From Streptomyces sp. ISL-87 (GTDB lineage Bacteria > Actinomycetota > Actinomycetes > Streptomycetales > Streptomycetaceae): DNA of 59,139 nt. Below are positions 33,177 through 42,301 of the stretch, piece by piece. Position numbers and translations under genes: made by a program. Where the stretch lies: contig NZ_JAGGOY010000058.1 in assembly GCF_018614095.1 (NCBI RefSeq), forward strand, positions 1-59,139, written 5' to 3'. Within the stretch, counting starts at the first letter, position 1, and each line of letters starts with the position of its first letter. Under the pieces are notes generated by a model. The model ran no database searches. It was not told the origin of the DNA and saw only the letters and a list, made by a program, of their open reading frames with translations.

Positions 33177-34082
33177 GTGCTCATAGGCCTGCTGACCGCT
33201 GTCGCGGCGTCCATCTGCTACGGCACGGGATCCGTCCTCCAAGCCGTGGGCTCCCGCCGGGCCGCCCGTATGTCGCCGGCCGACGCCGGGGTGACCCAGC
33301 ACGGCGGACCGAACCTGTCCTCCACGGCCAAGGCGGCGATGACCTGGGAGTTCATCCTCGGCACGATCCTGGACTTCGTCGGCTTCGCCCTCGGCGCCCT
33401 CGCGGCGCGGCTGCTCCCGCTCTTCCTCTCCCAGACGGTGATCAGCGCCAACCTGGTGATCACCGCGGTGCTGAGCGTGAAGATGCTGGGCATCCGGCTG
33501 ACCCGCAAGGAGTGGACGTCCATCGGGGTCGTCTGCACGGCGCTGGTGCTGCTGGCCACGGCCGCGGGCCACGAGGGCGGGCACCACGCCCCGATGTCCA
33601 CCCACTGGTGGCTGCTCGCGGTGACGCTCCTGATCATCGTGGGCGGCACGGTGGCGACCCGGTTCCTGGGCGCCCGGGCGGCGATCATGGCGGGCCTGCT
33701 GTCCGGCCTGGCCTTCGGCGCGCTCGGCGTCGGCGTCCGCATCCTCGACGGTGTCGAGCCGTTCGACCTAGGCGCCCTGCTGGCCGACCCGGCCCTCTAC
33801 GCCATTCTGGTGGCGGGCGTCGGCGGCATGTACCTGCACACCGTCGCCCTCCAGATCGGCTCGGTGAACGGTGCGACGGCGGCCCTGGTCGTAGGCGAGA
33901 CGGTGCTCCCGGGCGCGATCGGCGTGCTGTGGCTCGGCGACGCGTCCCGCCCGGGCCTGGCCTGGCTGGCCGTGCTCGGCTTCGTCCTGGCGGTGACCGG
34001 CGCGGTGGCGGTCGCCTGGTACGGCAACCACGACGGGGCCGACGCCCCGACGGAAACCCCGGCCCCGGTGCCGGTTCGCTGA
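33177..34082 (+). CDS. DMT-type multi-spanning membrane protein
   Basis: A 301-residue protein with nine or ten hydrophobic segments in the drug/metabolite transporter pattern. It starts VLIGLLTAVAASICYGTGSVLQA and has a late GETVLPGAIGVLWLGD. A His-rich loop (AAGHEGGHHAPMSTH) lies near the middle. The substrate is unknown. The GTG at 33177 is six bases after GGAG; a TTG one codon earlier is possible. The stop codon lies in the first unit of a 23-bp tandem repeat. Confidence 0.8.
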   Translation: MLIGLLTAVAASICYGTGSVLQAVGSRRAARMSPADAGVTQHGGPNLSSTAKAAMTWEFILGTILDFVGFALGALAARLLPLFLSQTVISANLVITAVLSVKMLGIRLTRKEWTSIGVVCTALVLLATAAGHEGGHHAPMSTHWWLLAVTLLIIVGGTVATRFLGARAAIMAGLLSGLAFGALGVGVRILDGVEPFDLGALLADPALYAILVAGVGGMYLHTVALQIGSVNGATAALVVGETVLPGAIGVLWLGDASRPGLAWLAVLGFVLAVTGAVAVAWYGNHDGADAPTETPAPVPVR

Positions 34083-34214
34083 GGCGCGGGCCCGGCCTTC
34101 GCTGAAGCGCGGGCCCGGCCTTCGCTGAAACGCGGGCCCGGCCTTCGCTGAAACGCGGGCCCGGCCTTCGCTGAAACGCGGGCCCGGCCTTCGCTGAAGC
34201 GCGGGCCGGCCTTC
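34078..34214. repeat. Six tandem 23-bp units at a gene end
   Basis: Five units of 23 bases and a sixth of 22 run from the last codons of the membrane protein gene. They are close to GCTGAAACGCGGGCCCGGCCTTC. The first unit holds the TGA stop. Variation is confined to the AGG/AAG/AAA position, and one C is lost in the last unit. Each unit contains GGGCCC, and the array can fold on itself. Confidence 0.9.
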
Positions 34215-34337
34215 CCGGGTACGTGCTCCGGCCGGGCCGCCCGGGCGCCAGCGCAGACCCAGACGCAGGCGCGCACAAGATCAGGCGGCGCCACCCAGAC
34301 GCAGGCGCGGCTCTTCCGGGCGGCCTACCGTGGAGTG

Positions 34338-35264
34338 ATGGACCAACGTCGCGACCGGGTGGCGCCCGCTTGTTTCGTGGCGGGCTCCGTACTGGCCGGG
34401 GGGAACGCCGTCGGGATCAGGCTCTGCGTCCGCGAGCTCGACTCGCTCTGGGGCGCCGCCCTCCGCTTCGGCGCCGCGGCGGTCGTTCTGTTCGCGGTGA
34501 TGGCCGTCTTGCGGCTGCCGTGGCCGCGGGGGAAGGCGCTCGGCGGCGCGGTGGCGTTCGGGCTGCTGAACTTCGGGGTCACCTTCGCGCTCACGTACTA
34601 CGCCCTGGTGGAGATCCACGCGGGTCTGGGGCAGACCATGCTCGCGCTGGTCCCGCTCGTCACCTTGATGCTCTCGGTCCTGCAAGGGCAGGAACGATTC
34701 CGCGCCACGGCGGTCGCCGGCACGCTGCTCGCCGTCGCCGGGGTCGCGGTGATCTCCCAGGCGACCCTGCGCGGGTCGGTGCCCCTGCTGTCCTTCCTGG
34801 CCCTGCTCGGCAGCGTGCTCTCGTTCGCACAGGCGGCCGTGATGGTACAGCGGCTGCCGAGGGTTCACCCGGTGGCCATGAACGCGGTGGGGATGGCGGC
34901 CGGGGCCGTCGCCCTGTTCGCCGGATCCCTCATCGCGGGCTACCGCTGGGTGCTCCCGGAGCGCGCCACGACCTGGTGGGCGCTCGCGTACCTGGTCGTG
35001 GCGGGCTCGGTGCTCACCTTCGTGTTCTACCTGCTGGTGATCCAGCACTGGGGCGCGTCCCGGGCCGCGTACGCGTTCGTCGTGGTTCCCGTCGTCGCCA
35101 TCATGGCCTCCGCCTGGCTCGACGACGAACCGCTCACCGCCGCACTGCTGCTGGGGACCCCGCTGATCCTCGCCGGGGTCTACCTGGGAGCCCTGCGCCG
35201 GACCCGCCCCGCTCCGCGGGCGCCGGTCAGCCCGCCGGGAGGACGACCACCTCGGACGGGGTGA
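34338..35264 (+). CDS. EamA/DMT-family transporter
   Basis: About 308 residues with ten hydrophobic segments arranged as two EamA repeats. The first contains FGLLNFGVTFALTYYALVEIHAGLGQTMLALVPLVTLML, and the second contains LVIQHWGASRAAYAFVVVPVVAIMASAWLDDEPLT. These stretches are typical of 10-helix metabolite exporters. The ATG at 34338 follows a GTG one codon earlier. The 3' end overlaps the convergent ABC ATPase gene by 38 bases. The substrate cannot be told. Confidence 0.85.
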   Translation: MDQRRDRVAPACFVAGSVLAGGNAVGIRLCVRELDSLWGAALRFGAAAVVLFAVMAVLRLPWPRGKALGGAVAFGLLNFGVTFALTYYALVEIHAGLGQTMLALVPLVTLMLSVLQGQERFRATAVAGTLLAVAGVAVISQATLRGSVPLLSFLALLGSVLSFAQAAVMVQRLPRVHPVAMNAVGMAAGAVALFAGSLIAGYRWVLPERATTWWALAYLVVAGSVLTFVFYLLVIQHWGASRAAYAFVVVPVVAIMASAWLDDEPLTAALLLGTPLILAGVYLGALRRTRPAPRAPVSPPGGRPPRTG

Positions 35265-36246
35265 ACGACACCGCGACCCGGTCGCCCACCGACGGGGCCC
35301 CGGCCAGCCCGCACTCGGCCTCCAGCACCGGCCCCGCCTCCGGCCGCAGCAGCAACGCCACATGCGTCCCCCGGAAGGTCCGCGCCTCCACCACGCAGGC
35401 CAGCCCCTCCCCGAGGACCACCCCGGCGGGCCGGACCAGCAGCCGCTGCTCCCCCTCCGGGGACCCGGCCGGCACCGGAACCTTGCCCCACGGCGTATCG
35501 GCGGCACCGCCGGACACCACCGTCGGCACCACGTTCTCGAACCCGAGGAACCGCGCCACGAACTCCGACGCCGGCCGCCGCCACACCTCCAGCGGCGTGC
35601 CCGCCTGCGCGATCCGCCCGTCCCGCATCACCACCACCCGGTCGGCCAGCGCGAACGCCTCCCCCTGATCGTGCGTGACCGCCAGCACCGTCGTGCCCAG
35701 CCGGGAGAACAGCCCCTGGAGCTCCACCACCAGCCGCTCCCGCAGCCCCCGGTCCAGCTGCCCCAGAGGTTCGTCCAGCATCAGCAGCCGCGGCGACGGC
35801 GCCAGCGCCCGGGCCAGCGCCACCCGCTGCTGCTCACCGCCCGACAGCGAGGCCACCGCGCGGCCCTGGGCGCCGGGAAGCCCGACCAGCTCCAGCAACT
35901 CCGCGACCTGGGCCTCGTACGCCCCCCGCCCGGCGCCGCGCATCCGCAGCCCGAAGGCGACATTCCCGCCGACGTCCCGGTGCGGGAACAGCTGGTGGTC
36001 CTGGAACATCAGGCCCACGCCCCGCCGGTGCACCGGCACCCCGGCCTGATCGGCGCCCCCGAGGAGCACCCGCCCGCCCGAGACCTGCTGGAGCCCGGCC
36101 ACCACCCGCAGCAGGGTGGACTTCCCGCTTCCGCTCGGCCCGAGCACGCACACGATCTCGTGCTCGGCGACCTCCAGGTCCACGGCGTCCACGACCGCAC
36201 GCTCCCCGAAGCGGACCGACACATCCTCCAGTCGCAGCAGCGTCAT
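35227..36246 (-). CDS. Thiamine-type ABC importer ATP-binding protein
   Basis: A 339-residue ATPase with Walker A GPSGSGKST near residue 37, Q-loop FQDHQLFPH, signature LSGGEQQRV, Walker B LLMLDEPLGQLD and H-loop VTHDQ. A C-terminal TOBE-like domain follows from about residue 255. It is longer than enteric ThiQ and resembles FbpC/ThiQ-type proteins. The ATG shares one base with the permease stop (TGATG), showing coupling. Because the operon begins with a TPP riboswitch, thiamine or a precursor is the likely cargo; the ATPase alone would also fit iron import. Confidence 0.87.
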   Translation of the reverse strand: MTLLRLEDVSVRFGERAVVDAVDLEVAEHEIVCVLGPSGSGKSTLLRVVAGLQQVSGGRVLLGGADQAGVPVHRRGVGLMFQDHQLFPHRDVGGNVAFGLRMRGAGRGAYEAQVAELLELVGLPGAQGRAVASLSGGEQQRVALARALAPSPRLLMLDEPLGQLDRGLRERLVVELQGLFSRLGTTVLAVTHDQGEAFALADRVVVMRDGRIAQAGTPLEVWRRPASEFVARFLGFENVVPTVVSGGAADTPWGKVPVPAGSPEGEQRLLVRPAGVVLGEGLACVVEARTFRGTHVALLLRPEAGPVLEAECGLAGAPSVGDRVAVSFTPSEVVVLPAG

Positions 36247-37940
36247 CAGAACTCTCCCGAGGTCTTGTCGGGTCGCAGCCGCTCCAGCACCAGCAGGGAC
36301 ACCGCGCACACCAGCATCAGAATCGTGCTCAGGGCCATCGCCTGCCCGTAGTTCATCTCCCCGGCCCGCCCCAGCAGCCGTGCCACGGCCACCGGTAGCG
36401 TCGGCTGATCCGGCCGGGCGATGAAGACGGTCGCGCCGAACTCCCCCAGCGAGACCGCGAAGGCGAACCCGGCGGCGATCAGCAACGCCCGGCGCACCAA
36501 CGGCAGGTCCACCTCCCGCCACGCCCGCAGCGGCGACGCGCCGAGCACCGCGGCCGCCTCCCGGAGCCGTGCGTCCACGGCGCGCAGCACCGGCAGCATG
36601 CTCCGTACGACGAACGGCACGCCCACCAGCGCCTGCGCCAGCGGCACCAGGATCCACGAGGTCCGCAGGTCCAGCGGCGGCTCGTCCAGGGTGATCAGGA
36701 ACCCGAAGCCCACGGTCACCGCCGACACCCCCAGCGGGAGCATCAGCAGCGCGTCGAACCCACGCACGAAGCGGCCCCCGCGCCGGGTCAGCGCCGCGGC
36801 CGCCAGGCCCCCGATGAGCAGGGCGATCGCGGTGGCGGCGAGCGCGTACTGCAGGGAGTTCCAGATCGCCTCAAGCGGCGGCACGAGGAAGGTCCCGCCG
36901 CTCGCGTCCTGGAGCGCCTCGTAGAAGCCGAACCCGTACCCGCCGGGCGCATCGAAGGACCGTTCCACCAGCACACCCAGCGGCAGCACGATCAGCAGCG
37001 CCACCGTCAGCATCATCGCGCCCAGCAGCGACCGCTGCGCCCAGCCGCGCGGCGGGTGCGCCGTACGCCCCGGGTCCACCAGCCGCAGCGCGGTCTCCCG
37101 CCTGCGCACGGTCCGGGAGTGCACGGCTAGGACGGCGCCGATCGCCACGAATTGCACCATCGTCAGTACGGCGGCCGTCGGCAGGTCCAGGAGCTGCGCG
37201 GTCTGCCGGTAGACCTCCACCTCCAGGGTGGAGTACGAGGGCCCGCCGAGGATCTGCACGACGCCGAAGGAGCTGAAGGTGAACAGGAACACCATCAGCG
37301 AGGCGGCGGCCACGGCCGGCGCCAGCGCGGGCAGCGTCACCCGCCGCCAGGCCGCGAACCGGCCCGCGCCCAGCACCCGGGCGGCCTCCTCCTGGCGCGG
37401 GTCCAGCTGTGCCCAGAGCCCGCCGACCGTCCGTACGACGACGGCGTAGTTGAAGAACACGTGCGCGAGCAGGATCGCCCACACGGTGGTGTCGAGACGG
37501 ATCCCCCATACCTCGTCGAGCAGCCCGTTCCGCCCGACCAGGGCCAGGAAGGCGGTGCCGACGACCACGGTCGGCAGCACGAACGGAACGGTGACCACCG
37601 CCCGCAGCAGCTGCTTGCCGGGGAATTCGAAGCGCGCGAAGACATACGCGCCGGGGAGCGCGATCAGCAGCGTGAGCGCCGTCGACGCGAGCGCCTGCCA
37701 GGTGGTGAACCACAGCACGTCGGCGATGTCGGGCCGGGCCAGTACCTCGCCGATCCGGCCGAACTGCCAGCCGGAGTCGGTCTTGAGCCCGCGCCCGACG
37801 ATCGCGGCGACGGGATAGGCGAAGAACAGCCCGAAGAAGGCGAGCGGGACGGCCATCAGGCTCAGCCTGACGGCCGTGGCCCGCGCGCCCTCCTTCGGGG
37901 CACTGCTCTCCCGTACTACTTCACGACGAGCGAGGACCAT
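36246..37940 (-). CDS. thiP: Thiamine-type ABC importer permease (fused two-domain)
   Basis: About 564 residues with roughly twelve hydrophobic segments and two EAA loops: EEAARVLGAGRFAAWRRVTLPALAP and REAAAVLGASPLRAWREVDLPLVRR. One chain therefore forms the whole channel, as in ThiP and FbpB. The ATG at 37940 starts inside the 3' end of the binding-protein gene (25-base overlap). Between the two halves is a charged cytoplasmic linker near residue 280. The riboswitch upstream points to thiamine. Confidence 0.87.
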   Translation of the reverse strand: MVLARREVVRESSAPKEGARATAVRLSLMAVPLAFFGLFFAYPVAAIVGRGLKTDSGWQFGRIGEVLARPDIADVLWFTTWQALASTALTLLIALPGAYVFARFEFPGKQLLRAVVTVPFVLPTVVVGTAFLALVGRNGLLDEVWGIRLDTTVWAILLAHVFFNYAVVVRTVGGLWAQLDPRQEEAARVLGAGRFAAWRRVTLPALAPAVAAASLMVFLFTFSSFGVVQILGGPSYSTLEVEVYRQTAQLLDLPTAAVLTMVQFVAIGAVLAVHSRTVRRRETALRLVDPGRTAHPPRGWAQRSLLGAMMLTVALLIVLPLGVLVERSFDAPGGYGFGFYEALQDASGGTFLVPPLEAIWNSLQYALAATAIALLIGGLAAAALTRRGGRFVRGFDALLMLPLGVSAVTVGFGFLITLDEPPLDLRTSWILVPLAQALVGVPFVVRSMLPVLRAVDARLREAAAVLGASPLRAWREVDLPLVRRALLIAAGFAFAVSLGEFGATVFIARPDQPTLPVAVARLLGRAGEMNYGQAMALSTILMLVCAVSLLVLERLRPDKTSGEF

Positions 37941-39013
37941 GCCTTGACCCACTGGTCACGGTTCTTGGCGATGGCGTCGGGAGCGACCGTCTCCGGCTTC
38001 TCGATGACCACACCGTGCTTCGTGAACAGCTCCGGCAGCTTCGCGTCCTTGGTCACCGGGTTCACGAACATCTGGAGGGGCATGTCCTCCTGGAACTTCT
38101 TGCTGATCAGGAAGTCGATGAGGGCCTTGCCGCCCTCCTCGTTCTTCGCGCCCTTCAGCAGACCCGCGAACTCGACCTGACGGAAGCAGGTGCCGGTGGA
38201 GACACCCGTCGGGGCCTCGGCCGGCTGCGGCTCGCCGTACAGCACCTCGACGGGCGGGCTGGAGGCGTAGGAGACGACCAGCGGGCGGTCGCCCTTGGCC
38301 TTCTTGCCGCCCGCGGAGCCGGAGAAGCGCTCGTTGTACGCCTGCTCCCAGCCGTCGACGACCTCGACGCCGTTCGCCTTGAGCTTGCTCCAGTAGTCCT
38401 TCCAGCCATCGTCCCCGTACTTGCCGACGGAGGCGAGGAGGAAGCCGAGGCCGGGCGAGGAGGTCGCGGCGTTCTCGGTGACCAGCAGGTTCTTGTACTC
38501 CGGCTTGATCAGGTCGTCCAGCGTCTGCGGCGGGGCGATCTTCTTGTCGGCGAAGTAGGCCTTGTCGTAGTTGACGCAGATGTCGCCGGAGTCGATCGGG
38601 GTGACCCGGTGCTCCTTGTCCAGCACGTACTCGGGCTTCACCTCGCCCAGCCCCTTGGCCTCGTACGGCGTGAAGATGCCGTTGTCGAGGGCGCGGGAGA
38701 GCAGGGTGTTGTCGACACCGAAGAAGACGTCGCCGCGCGGCGAGCCCTTGGTGAGGATCTCCTGGTTCAGGGCGGCGCCGGCGTCGCCGGACTTCAGCAC
38801 CTTCACGGTGTAGCCGCTCTGCTGCTCGAACTCCTTGAGGACCGCTTCGGTCACGTTGAAAGAGTCGTGTGAGACGAGCGTGATGGTCTTGGACTTGGGG
38901 GCGTCGCTCGCGCCCGCCGACTTGTCCTTGGCGTCCCCGCCGCAGGCGCTGAGCGTCGTGACGCCGAGCGCGGCCACGAGCGCGGCGCCCGCGATCTTCC
39001 TGGTGGTGCTCAC
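37916..39013 (-). CDS. thiB: Thiamine-type ABC importer substrate-binding lipoprotein
   Basis: A 365-residue lipoprotein. The Sec signal KIAGAALVAALGVTTLSAC ends at the lipobox LSAC near residue 24. The mature part matches thiamine/TbpA-type binding proteins: TLVSHDSFNVTEAVLKEFEQQSGY, KGSPRGDVFFGVDNTLLSRAL, GDICVNYDKAYF and VVSYASSPPVEVLYGE. The start is GTG at 39013, preceded by AGGAGG whose complement lies in a hairpin directly upstream. It heads an operon with the permease and ATPase, under a TPP riboswitch. Confidence 0.9.
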   Translation of the reverse strand: MSTTRKIAGAALVAALGVTTLSACGGDAKDKSAGASDAPKSKTITLVSHDSFNVTEAVLKEFEQQSGYTVKVLKSGDAGAALNQEILTKGSPRGDVFFGVDNTLLSRALDNGIFTPYEAKGLGEVKPEYVLDKEHRVTPIDSGDICVNYDKAYFADKKIAPPQTLDDLIKPEYKNLLVTENAATSSPGLGFLLASVGKYGDDGWKDYWSKLKANGVEVVDGWEQAYNERFSGSAGGKKAKGDRPLVVSYASSPPVEVLYGEPQPAEAPTGVSTGTCFRQVEFAGLLKGAKNEEGGKALIDFLISKKFQEDMPLQMFVNPVTKDAKLPELFTKHGVVIEKPETVAPDAIAKNRDQWVKAWSSLVVK

Positions 39014-39023
39014 TGGTGAATTC

Positions 39024-39091
39024 CTCCTGGGATGTCCAGGAGAAGACGCGGCCCTGCCCGGCGCTCTGTTCGAGCGGACGCCAGGCAGGGC
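39024..39091 (-). promoter_or_regulatory. Expression-platform hairpins, including one that hides the ribosome-binding site
   Basis: On the minus strand two hairpins lie between the riboswitch and the thiB start. The first (39051-39091) pairs GCCCTGCC and GGCG with CGCC and GGCAGGGC around a 15-base loop. The second (39024-39042) pairs CTCCTGG with CCAGGAG around five bases and includes most of the AGGAGG that precedes the GTG. The second would block initiation when formed. How they respond to TPP is inference. Confidence 0.65.
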
Positions 39092-39110
39092 GCTACAGCT
39101 TGAGTGATGA

Positions 39111-39200
39111 CCGAACTTCCTACCCCGAATGACCGGGGCGAGGTTCAGAGGGTCTGCGGATGACGGTTACCGCACTCTCAGCGCTGTGGCGCTCCCCTGT
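39111..39200 (-). promoter_or_regulatory. TPP (THI-box) riboswitch
   Basis: Read on the minus strand, the segment contains the conserved aptamer parts in order: ACAGGGGAGCGCC, the pyrimidine-sensor CTGAGAGTGCGG, the GACCCTCTGAACCT strand, and CGGGGTAGGAAGTTCGG closing the element. It lies about 100 bases upstream of the thiB start. TPP binding should lower expression of the importer. Confidence 0.93.
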
Positions 39201-39276
39201 CGGAATATGCATTGGTTCGGCCACAGGGTACCCCGCGGCCGAACCAAGGCGATGAAGCGCCGATGAAGCGCGAAAT

Positions 39277-40389
39277 CTAGCGCTCCGAGGCCGCCAGCTG
39301 CCCGCACGCGCCGTCGATCTCCTGGCCGCGGGTGTCCCGTACGGTCACCGGCACGCCGTGCCGGGCGATGGCCTCCACGAAGGCCTTCTCGTCCTCGGGC
39401 CGCGAGGCGGTCCACTTGGAGCCCGGGGTCGGGTTCAGCGGGATGAGGTTGACGTGCACGCGCTTGCCCTTGAGCAGCTTGCCGAGCAGGTCACCGCGCC
39501 AGGCGTGGTCGTTGATGTCGCGGATCAGGGCGTACTCGATGGAGATCCGGCGGCCGGACTTGTCCGCGTACTCCCAGGCCGCGTCCAGCACCTCGCGCAC
39601 GTTCCACCGGGTGTTGACGGGCACCAGGGTGTCGCGCAGCTCGTCGTCCGGCGCGTGCAGCGAGACGGCGAGGCGGCACTTGAAGCCCTCGTCGGCGAAG
39701 CGCAGCATCGCCGGGACCAGACCGACGGTCGAGACGGTGATACCGCGCTGCGACAGGCCGAGACCGTCGGGCTCGGGGTCGGTGAGGCGGCGGATGGCGC
39801 CGACGACGCGGTTGTAGTTGGCCAGCGGCTCGCCCATGCCCATGAAGACGATGTTGGACAGCCGGGCGGGGCCGCCGGGGACCTCGCCGTCGCGCAGGGC
39901 GCGCATGCCGTCCACGATCTGGTGCACGATCTCGGCGGTGGACAGGTTCCGGTCGAGGCCGGCCTGCCCGGTGGCGCAGAACGGGCAGTTCATGCCGCAT
40001 CCGGCCTGCGAGGAGATGCACATGGTGACCCGGTCGGGGTAGCGCATCAGCACGGACTCGACGAGCGTGCCGTCGTGCAGTTTCCACAGGGTCTTGCGGG
40101 TGGTGTCGTTGTCGCACGAGATGTGCCGGACGACGTTCATCAGGTCCGGCAGCAGCTCCTGCTGGAGCTTCTCGCGGGAGCCCGCCGGGATGTCCGTCCA
40201 CTCGGCCGGGTCGTGCGCGTACCGCGCGAAGTAGTGCTGCGAGAGCTGCTTGGCCCGGAACGGCTTCTCACCGATCGCGGCGACCGCCTCGCGGCGCTCG
40301 GCCGGCGTCAGGTCGGCGAGGTGCCGGGGCGGCTTCTTCGCTCCACGAGGGGCGACGAAAGTGAGCTCTCCCGGAACAGGGCGGGCCAT
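39277..40389 (-). CDS. rlmN: 23S rRNA/tRNA adenine-C2 methyltransferase RlmN
   Basis: A 370-residue radical-SAM enzyme that methylates A2503 of 23S rRNA and A37 of some tRNAs. The cluster-binding CxxxCxxC reads CGMNCPFCATGQ near residue 127. IVFMGMGEPLANYN binds SAM, and LAVSLHAPDDELRDTLVPVN and the late catalytic-cysteine segment TRGQEIDGACGQLAASER are present. The start at 40389 begins MARPVPGELTF. It is separated from cdsA by a hairpin terminator. Confidence 0.94.
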   Translation of the reverse strand: MARPVPGELTFVAPRGAKKPPRHLADLTPAERREAVAAIGEKPFRAKQLSQHYFARYAHDPAEWTDIPAGSREKLQQELLPDLMNVVRHISCDNDTTRKTLWKLHDGTLVESVLMRYPDRVTMCISSQAGCGMNCPFCATGQAGLDRNLSTAEIVHQIVDGMRALRDGEVPGGPARLSNIVFMGMGEPLANYNRVVGAIRRLTDPEPDGLGLSQRGITVSTVGLVPAMLRFADEGFKCRLAVSLHAPDDELRDTLVPVNTRWNVREVLDAAWEYADKSGRRISIEYALIRDINDHAWRGDLLGKLLKGKRVHVNLIPLNPTPGSKWTASRPEDEKAFVEAIARHGVPVTVRDTRGQEIDGACGQLAASER

Positions 40390-40410
40390 GGCAGGTACTC
40401 CTTGTAAGAC

Positions 40411-40442
40411 GAAAGGCGCGCCGCAGAAGCAGCACGCCTTTC
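40411..40442 (-). terminator. Hairpin between cdsA and rlmN
   Basis: GAAAGGCG and CGCCTTTC pair perfectly around a 16-base GC-rich loop. The element lies 141 bases after the cdsA stop and 22 bases before the rlmN start on the minus strand. It could be a terminator or attenuator. Confidence 0.6.
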
Positions 40443-40582
40443 AAGAGTAACCGCCCGGACTCACCCGAAACCGTCTCCGATACGTCGTCCCAGCTCAGCG
40501 GGGTCCGGGCGATGAACCGCCCGTGGCCCGGCAGCCGAGGGGGCACGTTTCCGAGAGGGCACGTTTCCGGAGAAGGCAGGTG

Positions 40583-41659
40583 TCAGCCCGTGCCCACGAA
40601 CGCGGCCAGCAGCAGCCACACCACCGGGGCCGTCGGCAGCAGGGAGTCGAGCCGGTCCATGATGCCGCCGTGTCCCGGCAGCAGCGTGCCCATGTCCTTG
40701 ATGCCGAGGTCACGCTTGATCATCGACTCGCCCAGGTCGCCCAGAGTGGCGCTGACCGCGACCGCGAGACCCAGCAGCAGGCCCTGCCACCAGGCACCGT
40801 CGTCGATCAGGAACTCCATGCACAGCGCGCCCGCCGCCATCGCGAAGGCCACCGCGCCGAACAGGCCCTCGCGGGTCTTGCCGGGGCTGATGCGCGGCGC
40901 GAGCTTGGTCTTGCCGAAGCGCCAGCCCACCGCGTAGGCCCCGGTGTCGCTGACCACGGTCAGGACCAGGAAGGTGACCACCCGCTGCGGCCCGTCGTCG
41001 GCGGTGAGCAGCATCGCCACGAAGGTCGCCAGGAAGGGCACGTAGAACGCCGCGAAGACACCCGCCGTGACGTCCTTGAGGTAGTCCTCGGGCGGTTCGG
41101 TCATCCGCCAGACCAGCACGGCCAGCGCGGTCAGGGCCATGGCGACCCAGGCGCCCTCGGCCCCCCGGATGTACCCGGCGATGACCATCGCCGCGCCGCC
41201 GACCGCGAGCGGTACCAGCGGCGCCTTGATGCCCTTCTTCTCCTGAAGCCGGGAGGTGAGCTCCCACAGGCCCACGACGACCGCGACGACGATGACGCCG
41301 ACGAACACCGCCTTGACGACGAACAGCGAGGCGAAGATCACCGCCCCGAGGCCGACGCCGACGCCTATGGCGGCACGCAGATCCCGCCCCGCGCGCTTCT
41401 TCGGCGGCGGCGACGAGGGGTTCTGCGATGCCTGCGAAGGCGGGGGCGGGGGGCTGGGCATGGGCTCCTGCGGCGGCGTCTCGTCGCGGAAGAGGGGACC
41501 GCCGTCCGAGGCGGCCCCCCGATCGCGTGCTTCCCGGTCGTCGAAGTCACGGCCGGCGGCATCGGGCACGATGGGCATGGGCCGAGTGTGCGGGCCCACC
41601 TGCGCATCGTATGCGGGACCCGCCGGAACCGGCTCCGGCTGCCAGGAAGAGTCGTTCAT
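40583..41659 (-). CDS. cdsA: Phosphatidate cytidylyltransferase
   Basis: A 358-residue enzyme that makes CDP-diacylglycerol from phosphatidate and CTP in the membrane. The first ~95 residues are a Pro-rich cytoplasmic tail. Seven to eight membrane segments follow, and the CDP-alcohol signature SATLGDLGESMIKRDLGIKDMGTLLPGHGGIMDRLDS is near the end, with its essential aspartates. The long N-terminus is common in actinobacteria. The ATG shares a base with the frr stop (TGATG), so the genes are coupled. Confidence 0.93.
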   Translation of the reverse strand: MNDSSWQPEPVPAGPAYDAQVGPHTRPMPIVPDAAGRDFDDREARDRGAASDGGPLFRDETPPQEPMPSPPPPPSQASQNPSSPPPKKRAGRDLRAAIGVGVGLGAVIFASLFVVKAVFVGVIVVAVVVGLWELTSRLQEKKGIKAPLVPLAVGGAAMVIAGYIRGAEGAWVAMALTALAVLVWRMTEPPEDYLKDVTAGVFAAFYVPFLATFVAMLLTADDGPQRVVTFLVLTVVSDTGAYAVGWRFGKTKLAPRISPGKTREGLFGAVAFAMAAGALCMEFLIDDGAWWQGLLLGLAVAVSATLGDLGESMIKRDLGIKDMGTLLPGHGGIMDRLDSLLPTAPVVWLLLAAFVGTG

Positions 41660-42216
41660 CAGACTTCGAGGAGCTCGGCTTCCTTGTGCTTGAGCAGCTC
41701 GTCCACCTGCGCGACGTACTTCGCGGTGGTGTCGTCGAGCTCCTTCTCAGCGCGGCGCACCTCGTCCTCGCCGGCTTCCTTGTCCTTGACGAGCTTGTCG
41801 AGGGCGTCCTTGGCCTTGCGGCGGACGGCGCGGATCGAGACCTTGGAGTCCTCGGCCTTGGTGCGCGCGACCTTGATGTACTCCTTGCGGCGGTCCTGCG
41901 TCAGCTCGGGGAAGGTCACCCGGATGATGCGGCCGTCGTTGCTCGGGTTGACACCGAGATCGGAGTCGCGGATGGCCTGCTCGATGTTGCGCAGCGCGGA
42001 CGCGTCGAAGGGCGTCACGATGGCCATGCGCGGCTCGGGAACCGCGAACGAGGCGAGCTGGTTGATGGGCGTGATGGCGCCGTAGTAGTCCGCCACGATC
42101 TTGTTGAACATCGCCGGGTGCGCACGGCCGGTGCGGATCGCGGCGAAGTCCTCCTTCGCGACGACGACGGCCTTCTCCATCTTCTCCTCGGCCTCGAGGA
42201 GGATTTCTTCGATCAC
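41659..42216 (-). CDS. frr: Ribosome recycling factor
   Basis: About 185 residues, the normal length for RRF, which splits post-termination ribosomes with EF-G. Conserved stretches are FAAIRTGRAHPAMFNKI, IRDSDLGVNPSNDGRIIRVTFPELTQDRRKEYIK and ISIRAVRRKAKDAL-like. The GTG at 42216 starts VIEEILLEAEEKM and follows AGGAG with six-base spacing. A start five codons earlier lacks this. It lies 85 bases after pyrH. Confidence 0.95.
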   Translation of the reverse strand: MIEEILLEAEEKMEKAVVVAKEDFAAIRTGRAHPAMFNKIVADYYGAITPINQLASFAVPEPRMAIVTPFDASALRNIEQAIRDSDLGVNPSNDGRIIRVTFPELTQDRRKEYIKVARTKAEDSKVSIRAVRRKAKDALDKLVKDKEAGEDEVRRAEKELDDTTAKYVAQVDELLKHKEAELLEV

Positions 42217-42301
42217 CACGTGCTCCTGCATGTCAGATATGGATGGTTCAGGCGGGCGGGGCGAACCGGGCCCGGCAGGGCCGGGTCCGGCAGCGGACTG
42301 C

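Noticed and set aside
34078..34214. CRISPR array
   Set aside because: The units are directly adjacent without spacers and no cas gene is in the window. It is a simple tandem repeat.
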